From the NCBI GenBank assembly GCA_046349615.1, contig JAXMBZ010000001.1:496001-560000 (forward strand): 64,000 nt of DNA, read 5' to 3'. The notes beneath the pieces are model-generated. The model searched no databases, was not told where the DNA came from, and saw nothing but the letters and a program-made list of their open reading frames with translations. The translations under genes and the position numbers were made by a program. The stretch is from JADJNY01 sp046349615 (GTDB lineage Bacteria > Planctomycetota > UBA1135 > GCA-002686595). This document shows, one piece after another, positions 43,568 to 51,651 of this stretch; the first letter of the stretch is position 1; each line of letters begins with the position of its first letter.

Positions 43568-44194
43568 ATGGTGCCCGTCCACGTCCGTCGGCTCGGTCGC
43601 ACGTCGTTCTCCGACGCGCACGCGCTGCAGCAGGAGCTGCTCACCGCGCGCCTCGACGGCACGGCGTCCGACACGCTGCTCCTCACCGAGCACGAGCGCG
43701 TCGTGACGCTCGGCCGCGGTTCGCCGCGCGGCGCGCAGGGCGACACGACGCTCCCCGTCTTCGAGGTCGAGCGCGGCGGCGAGGCGACGTGGCACGGCCC
43801 CGGCCAACTCGTCGCGTACCCGATCCTCCTCCTCTCCGAAGCACGGCGCGACCTGCATCGCTACCTGCGCGACCTCGAGGAGGTCGTCATCGGCGTGCTC
43901 GCCGACCACGGCGTGCGCGGGACGCGCGTCGAAGGCAGGACGGGCGTGTGGACGAGCGGCCGGAAGCTCTGCTCCATCGGCGTCGCCGTCCGTCGTTGGA
44001 CGACGTGGCACGGTCTCGCGCTCAACGTCACGAACGACCTCGCCGACTTCCACGCGTTCGCGCCCTGCGGCCTCGACCCGAACGTGATGACCCGCCTCGT
44101 CGATCATGCGCCGCACGCGACGATGGAGACGGCGGAGCGCTCCCTCCTCGTGAACTTCACGCGCGTCTTCGACGTCGAGCTCGACACGGACTGA
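43568..44194 (+). CDS. lipB: Octanoyl-[ACP]:protein transferase
   Basis: This 208-aa LipB protein moves octanoate from ACP to lipoyl domains, the step before LipA. The motifs RGGEATWHGPGQLVAYP, the lysine in SGRKLCSIGVAVR, and the thioester cysteine in FAPCGLDPNVMTRL are all present. Length fits the family. It follows lpd by 37 bp and precedes the selenoprotein gene by 42 bp, all on the plus strand. Confidence 0.96.
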   Translation: MVPVHVRRLGRTSFSDAHALQQELLTARLDGTASDTLLLTEHERVVTLGRGSPRGAQGDTTLPVFEVERGGEATWHGPGQLVAYPILLLSEARRDLHRYLRDLEEVVIGVLADHGVRGTRVEGRTGVWTSGRKLCSIGVAVRRWTTWHGLALNVTNDLADFHAFAPCGLDPNVMTRLVDHAPHATMETAERSLLVNFTRVFDVELDTD

Positions 44195-44236
44195 GCGCGG
44201 GCGACACTCGCTCCCCGACGGCGCTAGACTGCCGGC

Positions 44237-44494
44237 ATGAAGCTCCAGATCCTCTACTGCAAGGCCTGAGGCTACCGCGACAAGGCCGCGAGTCTCGCGG
44301 CCGACATCAAGCACGCCACCGGCCTCGACACCGAACTCCAAGTCGGTTCCACGGGCCAATTCGACGTCCTCCTCGACGGCCGGGTCATCGCCTCGCGCGG
44401 CCACGGCGTCCTCACCCGCCTGCTCGGCGGCGGCTGGCCCGATCCCGAGGACGTGATCGCGATCATCGAGGAGCAGAAGCCGCGCGGAAGCTGA
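44237..44494 (+). CDS. SelW-like (Rdx family) selenoprotein with in-frame UGA
   Basis: From ATG 44237 the frame reads MKLQILYCKA, then TGA at 44267-44269, then GYRDKAASLAADI, and runs on to a TGA at 44492. This gives 85 residues if the first UGA is selenocysteine. The UGA falls exactly at the second position of the CxxC/CxxU redox motif of the SelW/SelT/SelH fold (YCKAUGY compares with YCGAUGY in SelW). The rest matches the Rdx family: EL.VGSTGQFDVLLDGRVIASRG and the terminal WPDPEDVIAIIEEQK helix. A bacterial-SECIS-like hairpin lies 14 nt after the UGA. A conventional ORF search splits this gene, so it is easily overlooked. It follows lipB by 42 bp. The family is linked to thiol redox; the partner is unknown. 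Confidence 0.9.
44267..44302 (+). promoter_or_regulatory. UGA codon and bacterial SECIS-like stem-loop
   Basis: GGCCGCGA (44284-44291) and TCGCGGCC (44295-44302) form a perfect 8-bp stem with the loop GTC. The loop starts 22 nt after the UGA and begins with G, matching the published bacterial SECIS layout (loop about 16-37 nt after UGA, G among the first loop bases). Lying inside the coding region, it would recruit SelB. Confidence 0.8.
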
Positions 44495-44648
44495 CTCGAC
44501 GCTCGATCACGCTCGTCGCACGCGTCGAGCGCACGCGTGCCTCCGATCCACCCCGCCTGGATCCCTTTCTCGCGCCCGCTACACTCCGACCGCGCGCCGC
44601 CATCGCCTCGTGCAGGACGAGGCTCTCTCCCTCCGCGCGCTCCTCGAC

Positions 44649-47441
44649 ATGTCGCACGCGCGCTTCGTCCGCACGTCTCTCCTCGTTTCGCTCCTCCTCA
44701 CGACCGCCTGCGGCGGCGGCGGCGGGAGCGGTTCGGGGCCCGCCGACCTTTCCGGCACGCTCGACTTCGTCCCCGAGGGCACGACGCTCCCCATCCTCGA
44801 ACCGAACGACACCGTCGACGAGCCGCAGGAGCTCGCGCCGCTCCGCCCGGGAGAGGTGCTCTCGCTCGCCGACTCCGTGACTCCAGGCTCGGACGCGCTC
44901 GACGGCTTCCGCCTGCGCTCGCGCGCGCTCGTCCGCGTCACCGCGACCTTGAAGCGCCTGCGCGGCGACGGCCGCGCGCCGGAGCTCCTCGTCTACGACC
45001 CCGTCGCGATGCAGCCCGTCGCGGTCGCGGCGGAAGGCGACGAGTCCTTCCTCGTTCGCGGCGCGTGCGACGTCGTCGTGCGCGCGACCGACGCGGCGGC
45101 GCAGTACGTCCTGCGGCTCGAGGTGCGCGGCGCGGACGAACACGATCGCTCGCCCGCGGCGGTGCAGCTCGGCGCGGGCGACGCGCTCACCCTCGCCGCC
45201 GACGCGGAGCGCGCCGCGTTCACCGCGCGCGAGGGGCTCGCGTTCCCCGCCGCCGCGCTCGCCGAGACCGAGCTGCGCGACGCGACGACCGGCGCGACGT
45301 TCACGCCCGACGAGCACGGCGTCGTCCACGTCCCCGCGCTGCAGCGCGTCGAACTCGCGCGCGTGAGCTCGCTCGCTCCGCGCTCGCTCGTCCTGGCGTC
45401 GAACCCGCGCGGCTCGGCCTCCGCCGCACGCGCCCGCGCGCCGCACGTTCCGTCGACCGACCTCGAAGGCCCGACGCCCGCGCGCTGGGGCCGCACGCAC
45501 CTGCGCTCGATGCCCGGCGAGCTCCTCGTCAAGCCGCGCGACGCCTCCGCCGCGCTCGACGCGAAGCTCCGCACGCGCGGACTCCGCGCCGTCGACGCGA
45601 TCCCGGGCGACGCCGTGCTCGTCGAGCTCGACGGCGCGCGACCCACCACGGAAGAGGACCTCGCGCGCGTCGAGGTCGCGCTCGCCGCGAGCTTCGCCGC
45701 GGACGACGACGTCGAGTACGCCGAGCGCAACTTGATGCGGCACGCGCTCGGCGGTCCCGTCACGCCGAACGACACGCACTACGCGCTGCAGTGGCACTAC
45801 CCGCTGCTCCACCTGCCCGAAGCATGGGCGATCACGACCGGCGACGACTCCGTGATCGTCGCGGTGATCGACACGGGCGAGACGGCGCACCCCGATCTCG
45901 CCGGCCGCCAGATCACGGGCTACGACTTCATCTCGAACGCGACGATCGCCGCGGACGGCGACGGGCGCGACGCGGATCCGACGGACGTCGGCGACGGGAA
46001 CGGCGTGCAGCCGAGTTCCTTCCACGGCACGCACGTCGCGGGCACGATCGCGGCGGCGACCAACAACGCGACCGGCGTCGCGGGCGTCACGTGGTTCGGC
46101 AAGGTGATGCACCTGCGCGCGCTCGGCGTGGGCGGCGGCAGCGACTTCGACATCGCGAACGCGATCCGCTACGCGGCGCGGCTCACGAACGCGTCCGGTC
46201 TGCTCCCCGCGCAGAAGGCGAACGTGATCAACATGAGCCTCGGCGGCGCGGGCTCGAACTCGACGATGCAGAGCGCGATCACCGCGGCGCGCGCGCAGAA
46301 CGTCGTGATCTTCGCCGCCGCGGGCAACGAGAACACGAGCACGCCGAGCTACCCCGCGTCCTACACCGGCGTGATCAGCGTCGCGGCCGTCGATTCGAAC
46401 GCGAACCGCGCGCCGTACTCGAACTTCGGCTCGACGGTCGACGTCGCGGCCCCGGGCGGCGACACCTCGGTCGACCTCGACCACGACGGATACGCGGACG
46501 GCGTGCTCTCGACGTTGATGGACGACTCGGGTGCATCGCTCACGCCGATCTTCGCGTTCTACCAGGGCACGTCGATGGCGTGTCCGCACGCGGCGGGCGT
46601 CGCGGCGCTGATGCTCGCGGTCGACCCGACGCTCACCCCCGCGGAGATCGAGACGATCTTGAAGGACACGGCGACCGACCTCGGCACGCCGGGGCGCGAC
46701 GACCTCTACGGCGCGGGCCTGATCCACGCGGAGCGCGCCGTCCTCGTCGCGTCGGGCGCCGCGCCCTCGGGCACGCCGGTGCTCGCGCTGTCGCCGCTCG
46801 CGGTCGCGTTTGGGACGGCGCAGACCCAGACCTCCGTGTCCGTCACGAACGCGGGCTCGGGCCTGCTCGACGTGACGACGCTCACGATCACGACGGGCGA
46901 CGGCGGGAGCTGGCTCTCCGCGGTGCCCGTCGCGGTGCCGACGCCCGTCACGTCGGACACGTCGGCCGTGCAGGTGCTCGTGAACCGCACGGGGCTCGCG
47001 GACGGCAACTACACGGGCACGGTCCAGGTCGCGTCGAACGGCGGCACGCAGACGGTGAACGTGTCGATGAGCGTCGACACGACCGCGGTGGCGACGGACG
47101 TCGACCTCTTCGTGCTCGCGGTCGACGCGACGACGTTCGAATCCGTCGCGCAGTTCGTCGCGAACCCGACGACGACGCTCGACTACGTGCTCGCGGCGCT
47201 GCCCGCGGGCGACTACGTGATCGTCGCGGGGTCGGACGACGACCTCGACGACTTCATCTGCGGTGACGGCGACACGTACTGCGGGCTCTACCCGACGTTG
47301 AACGAGCCCGTCGCGGTGACGGTGGAGGGGAGCGAGATCACGGGCCTCGACTTCCCGGTGACCGCGGGCGACGTGCTGGGCCCGCTCCACGCGCCGGGGA
47401 AGCGTCCGTTCCGCGTCTCCAAGGCGCCGGCGAAGCGGTAG
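44649..47441 (+). CDS. Subtilase-family (S8) serine protease lipoprotein
   Basis: This 930-aa protease starts MSHARFVRTSLLVSLLLTTAC, a lipoprotein signal whose lipobox cysteine is followed by a Gly-rich linker. A prodomain-like region covers about 75-380. The S8 catalytic domain (about 385-695) has the triad Asp408 (VIDTGE), His459 (HGTHVAG) and Ser642 (GTSMACPH). Two beta-rich C-terminal domains follow, including an Ig-like one (about 705-810). The upstream in-frame ATG at 44610 would add a short poor extension. It is convergent with a PrcB-like lipoprotein, which may be its partner. Confidence 0.92.
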   Translation: MSHARFVRTSLLVSLLLTTACGGGGGSGSGPADLSGTLDFVPEGTTLPILEPNDTVDEPQELAPLRPGEVLSLADSVTPGSDALDGFRLRSRALVRVTATLKRLRGDGRAPELLVYDPVAMQPVAVAAEGDESFLVRGACDVVVRATDAAAQYVLRLEVRGADEHDRSPAAVQLGAGDALTLAADAERAAFTAREGLAFPAAALAETELRDATTGATFTPDEHGVVHVPALQRVELARVSSLAPRSLVLASNPRGSASAARARAPHVPSTDLEGPTPARWGRTHLRSMPGELLVKPRDASAALDAKLRTRGLRAVDAIPGDAVLVELDGARPTTEEDLARVEVALAASFAADDDVEYAERNLMRHALGGPVTPNDTHYALQWHYPLLHLPEAWAITTGDDSVIVAVIDTGETAHPDLAGRQITGYDFISNATIAADGDGRDADPTDVGDGNGVQPSSFHGTHVAGTIAAATNNATGVAGVTWFGKVMHLRALGVGGGSDFDIANAIRYAARLTNASGLLPAQKANVINMSLGGAGSNSTMQSAITAARAQNVVIFAAAGNENTSTPSYPASYTGVISVAAVDSNANRAPYSNFGSTVDVAAPGGDTSVDLDHDGYADGVLSTLMDDSGASLTPIFAFYQGTSMACPHAAGVAALMLAVDPTLTPAEIETILKDTATDLGTPGRDDLYGAGLIHAERAVLVASGAAPSGTPVLALSPLAVAFGTAQTQTSVSVTNAGSGLLDVTTLTITTGDGGSWLSAVPVAVPTPVTSDTSAVQVLVNRTGLADGNYTGTVQVASNGGTQTVNVSMSVDTTAVATDVDLFVLAVDATTFESVAQFVANPTTTLDYVLAALPAGDYVIVAGSDDDLDDFICGDGDTYCGLYPTLNEPVAVTVEGSEITGLDFPVTAGDVLGPLHAPGKRPFRVSKAPAKR

Positions 47442-47529
47442 TCGCGGCGCACGCGCGGAACGCGCTCACGAGACGCGCGGAGGCTCCGTGTTCGCCGAGG
47501 GCGCGCTCACGCCGCCGCGCCGCGTGCGC

Positions 47530-47988
47530 TCACTTCACGTCGAAGACGACCGCGCCGTCGAAGCGCGGCACGCGCACCATCTCGTACGGTTGGGACAGCA
47601 CCATCGGGACGATCGCGCCCTGCGGGGGACGCGTTTCGTGCACCTCGACGTGCAACTCGCCGCCCTCGAGGTGCGTGCGCGTGATGCGCACGCCGTATCC
47701 GCCCGTCGGACGCTGGCCGATCGCCACGCAGAGCACCATCTCGCGCGTGAAGTCGACCTTCGGAGGGAGCGGGACGGGCACGACGTTCGAGTGGTGGTCG
47801 ATCCAGAGCTGATACCACTCCTCGGCGGTGCGGATCACGCGCTGCGACGGACCCTTGAGGCCGGTGTGGTAGCCGTACGCGATCGAGCGCGGACCATCGG
47901 GCGGCAGGCTCGTCTTGCGCGTGTGGATGCAGGCGACGAGCAGAACCGTGGCGAGCGCAGCGGTCGCGAGGGGGACGAAACGAACCAT
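47530..47988 (-). CDS. PrcB-like lipoprotein
   Basis: This 152-aa protein has a lipoprotein signal (VPLATAALATVLLVAC) and a PrcB C-terminal domain: TAEEWYQLWIDHHSN, MVLCVAIGQRPTGGYGVRI and VHETRPPQGAIV are typical of the family. In Treponema denticola PrcB supports the surface subtilase dentilisin. The convergent neighbour here is also a subtilase lipoprotein, 88 bp away, which suggests a functional pair. The start MVRFVPL lies inside a longer in-frame reading, but only this one gives a signal peptide. Confidence 0.78.
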   Translation of the reverse strand: MVRFVPLATAALATVLLVACIHTRKTSLPPDGPRSIAYGYHTGLKGPSQRVIRTAEEWYQLWIDHHSNVVPVPLPPKVDFTREMVLCVAIGQRPTGGYGVRITRTHLEGGELHVEVHETRPPQGAIVPMVLSQPYEMVRVPRFDGAVVFDVK

Positions 47989-48184
47989 GCGGAGAAGGTA
48001 GCGAACGCGCGGCGTGGTGTCGCGGGCGTGGAGGAGCGCGACAGAGGACCCGCCTCGCCCCTCGCCCCGCAAACCCTGTGTCGCGAACACCGCTCCGTCG
48101 TGCATCGGCTTCCCGCGTCGGAGCGAGGCTCGTATCCTCTCCGCCCCCGAGGACCACCCGCTCGCTCCACCCCTCCTCACGACC

Positions 48185-50284
48185 ATGAACCGCATCCCCA
48201 CGCTGCACCGCATCGCCTTCGCCGCCGCACTCTGCCTCGCTTTCGTTCCCACCGCGCGCGCGGACGAGGGGATGTGGCTCTTCAACCACGCGCCGAAGAA
48301 GCAGATCCAGTCGAAGTACGGCTTCGAGCTCACCGACACGTGGCTCGAGCACGTGCAGAAGTCGGCGGTGCGCATCTCGACGGGCGGCTCGGGCTCGCTC
48401 GTGTCGCCGAACGGCCTCGTCATGACGAACCACCACGTCGGTTCGGACATGCTCGAGAAGCTCTCGACGAAGGAGCACGACTACATCGCGAGCGGCTTCT
48501 ACGCGCAGACCGCGGAGCAGGAGATCAAGTGCCCCGACATCGAGATGCACGTCCTCTGGTCGATCGAGGACGTCACCGACAAGGTGCTCGCGGGCGTCAA
48601 GCCCGGCATGTCGAGCGCCGACGCGAACACGGCGAAGCGCCAGGCGCGCTCCGCGATCGAGGAGGAGGCGAAGAAGAAGTCGGGCCTCCACTGCGAGACG
48701 GTCGAGCTCTACCAAGGCGGCCGCTACCACCTCTACAGCTACAAGCGCTACACGGACGTGCGCCTCGTCATGGCGCCCGAGAAGGGCATCGCGTTCTTCG
48801 GCGGCGACCCCGACAACTTCGAGTACCCGCGCTTCGACCTCGACATGTGCTTCTTCCGCATCTACGACGGCGGGAAGCCGCTCCACCCGGAGCACTACCT
48901 CGAGTGGAGCCGCAACGGCGCGGCGGAGAACGACCTCGTGTTCGTCGCGGGCCATCCGGGCCGCACCGAGCGGCTCTTCACGACGGAGCACCTCGAGTAC
49001 CTGCGCGACTTCAGCTACCCGCTCACGATGCGCTCGATCTGGCGCCGCGAGGTGCAGCTCGCCACGTTCATGGGTCGCAGCGAGGAGAACCGCCGCATCG
49101 CGGAGGGCGACTACTTCGGCATCCAGAACACGCGCAAGGCGCGCACCGGCATCTTCGCGGGCCTGATGGACCCGGCGATCATGGCCGCGAAGCTCGATGC
49201 GGAGAAGAAGCTCCGCGCCGCCGTCGACGCGAACCCCGAGTGGAAGAAGCAGTGGGGCGACGGCTGGGACATGGTCGCGCAGGCGAAGAAGACGCAGAAG
49301 GAGTTCGCGGTGCGCTTCACGGCGCTCGGCGGCGGTTCGATGGCGCTCGGCGGCCAACTCTTCGGCAAGGCCGTCACGCTCGCGCGGCTCGCCGACGAGA
49401 AGGACAAGCCGAACGGCGAGCGTCTGCGCGAGTTCCGCAGCTCGAACATGGAGTCGCTCGAGCTCCAGCTCTACTCGCCCGCGCCGATCTACCCCGACCT
49501 CGAGGTCGAGAACCTCACCGCGGGTCTGCAGAACATGGTCGAGCTGCTCGGCGGCAAGGACGCCACGGTCGTGAAGGTGCTCGACGGCAAGAGCCCGCGC
49601 GCGCGCGCCGAGGAGCTCGTGCACGGCACGAAGCTGCTCGACGTCGAGGAGCGCAAGAAGCTCGCGGCCGGCGGCAAGCAGGCGATCGAGACGTCGAAGG
49701 ACCCGATGATCCAACTCGCGCGCGCGCTCGACGCGGAGAGCCGCGGCCTGCGCAAGCGCTTCGAGGACGAGGTCGACGGGCCCGAGAAGCTCGGCTACGC
49801 GAAGATCGCGGCCGCAAGCTTCGCGGTGAACGGCGAGGACCAGTACCCCGACGCGACGTTCACGCTGCGCCTCTCGTACGGCACCGTGAAGAGCTACGAG
49901 GAGAACGGCAAGAAGATCGCGCCGTTCACGAACTTCGCGGGCCTCTACGAGCGCGCGGACGAGCGCGGCAACAAGTACCCGTTCGAGCTCCCGCCGCGCT
50001 GGGCGAAGTCGAAGGACGTGATCAACCTGAACACGCCGTACAACTTCGTCTCGACGTGCGACATCATCGGCGGCAACTCGGGCTCGCCGGTCGTCGACAA
50101 GGCGGGTCAGGTCGTCGGTCTGATCTTCGACGGCAACATCCAGAGCCTCGTGCTCGACATCGCGTACGAGGAGAAGCAGGCGCGCGCCGTGTCCGTCGAC
50201 TCGCGCGCGATCGTCGAGGCGCTGCGGAAGGTCTACGGCTGCGGCGCGCTCGCCGACGAGATCACGGGCGGCGCCAAGCACTGA
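48185..50284 (+). CDS. S46 family dipeptidyl peptidase (DPP7-like)
   Basis: This 699-aa exported peptidase has a signal peptide (MNRIPTLHRIAFAAALCLAF), then DEGMWLFNHAPKKQI as in DPP7/DPP11. Catalytic residues are visible: His in MTNHHVG (about 84), Asp in NFEYPRFDLDM, and Ser632 in GGNSGSPV. The residue 18 after the serine, which sets P1 specificity, is Gly (FDGN) as in DPP7, not Arg as in DPP11. It should therefore prefer hydrophobic residues at P1. It probably acts outside the inner membrane on peptides. It is divergent from the PrcB-like gene and followed by a strong hairpin. Confidence 0.94.
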   Translation: MNRIPTLHRIAFAAALCLAFVPTARADEGMWLFNHAPKKQIQSKYGFELTDTWLEHVQKSAVRISTGGSGSLVSPNGLVMTNHHVGSDMLEKLSTKEHDYIASGFYAQTAEQEIKCPDIEMHVLWSIEDVTDKVLAGVKPGMSSADANTAKRQARSAIEEEAKKKSGLHCETVELYQGGRYHLYSYKRYTDVRLVMAPEKGIAFFGGDPDNFEYPRFDLDMCFFRIYDGGKPLHPEHYLEWSRNGAAENDLVFVAGHPGRTERLFTTEHLEYLRDFSYPLTMRSIWRREVQLATFMGRSEENRRIAEGDYFGIQNTRKARTGIFAGLMDPAIMAAKLDAEKKLRAAVDANPEWKKQWGDGWDMVAQAKKTQKEFAVRFTALGGGSMALGGQLFGKAVTLARLADEKDKPNGERLREFRSSNMESLELQLYSPAPIYPDLEVENLTAGLQNMVELLGGKDATVVKVLDGKSPRARAEELVHGTKLLDVEERKKLAAGGKQAIETSKDPMIQLARALDAESRGLRKRFEDEVDGPEKLGYAKIAAASFAVNGEDQYPDATFTLRLSYGTVKSYEENGKKIAPFTNFAGLYERADERGNKYPFELPPRWAKSKDVINLNTPYNFVSTCDIIGGNSGSPVVDKAGQVVGLIFDGNIQSLVLDIAYEEKQARAVSVDSRAIVEALRKVYGCGALADEITGGAKH

Positions 50285-50304
50285 TTTCCGCCGCGCCCTT
50301 CGCA

Positions 50305-50340
50305 CGGCCGGCCGGGCTCCACGCGGAGCGCGGCCGGCCG
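50305..50340 (+). terminator. Terminator-like hairpin after the S46 peptidase
   Basis: The CGGCCGGCCG repeats at 50305-50314 and 50331-50340 pair fully, and inside them GCTCC pairs with GGAGC around an ACGC loop, giving a 15-bp stem interrupted by one mismatch. It is followed by CGCCGTTTCC. Confidence 0.65.
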
Positions 50341-50515
50341 CGCCGTTTCCGTGGAGCGCGTGCGGCTCGGAAAACGATTCCGCTTCCGCCGCGCGAGTTC
50401 GCGCAGCCCCGTTTTGCCCGCCCGCGATTCGTGGGGGAGAGTTCGAGGTGCAGGCTCCCGTTCGCGCGTCCTCGTCGCGCGAGCCGTGCGGGGCCGCGCC
50501 CTCGACGCTCCAACC

Positions 50516-51565
50516 ATGAACCGATTCGTCCTCGCCGCCTTCACGGTGCTCGCGACCAGTTCCGCCGCGCTCGCGGGCACATTCTCGGTCTCCGGCTCCG
50601 GTGGAAACGTGCCCGATCCGCTCGGACAGCCCGGCGCGTGGAACGTCGCGTTCTCCGGAACCGAGCTCTCCTCGAGCATCACGCTCACGAACCCGATCAC
50701 GAGCGTCACCGCGATCCGCCTGCACGGCTTCCGCCACACCTGGCGCGGCGACCTGCACGTGTACCTGCGTTCGCCGGACGGAACGAAGTACAACCTGATC
50801 GTGCGCCCGGGCTTCGACGGCGCGAACGCCGGCGATTTCGGCGACTTCGTGCTCGGCGAGTTCGCGCTCGTCGACGGCGGGACGAACCTGAACCAAGGCG
50901 GAGCGAACCTCGTCTCCGGCGACTACGCGCCCTACTTCAACTCGGCGGCCGGGCAGTGGACGAACGGGATGCAGAACGTCCCGCTCGCGCAGATCGCGGG
51001 TCCCGCGGGCGTTTGGCGGCTCGTCCTCGAGGACTGGGCGAACATGGACACGGGCGCGATCGCCGGGTGGACGCTCGAAGGCATCGATTCGCCGCCGAAT
51101 CATGTGTTCTGCGCGGGCGACGGGCTCGACGCGAACGTGACGACTCCGTGTCCGTGCGCGAACGCTGGAGCGCCGGGGCACGGCTGCGGCAACAGCGTGA
51201 ACGCGAGCGGAGCAGAGCTCGTCCTCGTCGGCACGACGAACCCGGACACGGCGGTGCTCTCCGCGCAGGGCATGCCGCAGGTCGCGCCCGCGATGTTCCT
51301 GCAGGGTGATGCGGCCGAGGACGCGGTGTTCGGCGACGGCGTGCGTTGCGCGGGCGGCTCGCTCGTGCGACTGCGCTCGAAGGTCTGCGCCGGCGGGGCC
51401 GCGCAGTTCCCCGAAGTCGGAGACCCCGCGCTCTCCGTGCGCGGGGGCGTGACGCCCGGGAGCGGAGCGACGCGCTACTACCAGGTCTACTACCGGAACG
51501 CGTCGGCGCTCTTCTGCCCGCCGGAGACGTTCAACGTCTCGAACGGCTGGATGATCGTCTGGTGA
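50516..51565 (+). CDS. Secreted P-domain-like protein with conserved C-terminal module
   Basis: This 349-aa protein begins with the signal peptide MNRFVLAAFTVLATSSAALA. Residues about 22-195 form a proprotein-convertase P-domain-like sandwich (IRLHGFRHTWRGDLHVYLRS, GVWRLVLEDWANMDTGAIAG). The last about 150 residues are the shared cysteine-rich module (FCAGDG, TPCPCANAG, FGDGVRCAGG, YYRNASALFCPPET, terminal W). It is the first of three tandem genes with this module. Function unknown; P-domains usually accompany secreted proteases, but none is fused here. Confidence 0.84.
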   Translation: MNRFVLAAFTVLATSSAALAGTFSVSGSGGNVPDPLGQPGAWNVAFSGTELSSSITLTNPITSVTAIRLHGFRHTWRGDLHVYLRSPDGTKYNLIVRPGFDGANAGDFGDFVLGEFALVDGGTNLNQGGANLVSGDYAPYFNSAAGQWTNGMQNVPLAQIAGPAGVWRLVLEDWANMDTGAIAGWTLEGIDSPPNHVFCAGDGLDANVTTPCPCANAGAPGHGCGNSVNASGAELVLVGTTNPDTAVLSAQGMPQVAPAMFLQGDAAEDAVFGDGVRCAGGSLVRLRSKVCAGGAAQFPEVGDPALSVRGGVTPGSGATRYYQVYYRNASALFCPPETFNVSNGWMIVW

Positions 51566-51651
51566 CGGACGCGCGGGGCGTCGCGGAGCACGCGCGCGCC
51601 CTGCACCGATCCTCACGGACCGCGTAGCATGGACGAGAGCGTCGCGACACC

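Noticed and set aside
44272..44466. A minus-strand 64-codon frame at the selenoprotein locus
   Set aside because: The plus-strand frame read through the UGA matches a known family along its length; the antisense frame has no support.
44237..44494. Reading the SelW-like gene as a pseudogene broken by a stop
   Set aside because: The stop falls exactly at the family's Sec position, the rest is intact, and a SECIS-like stem is correctly placed. It remains possible if selB is absent.
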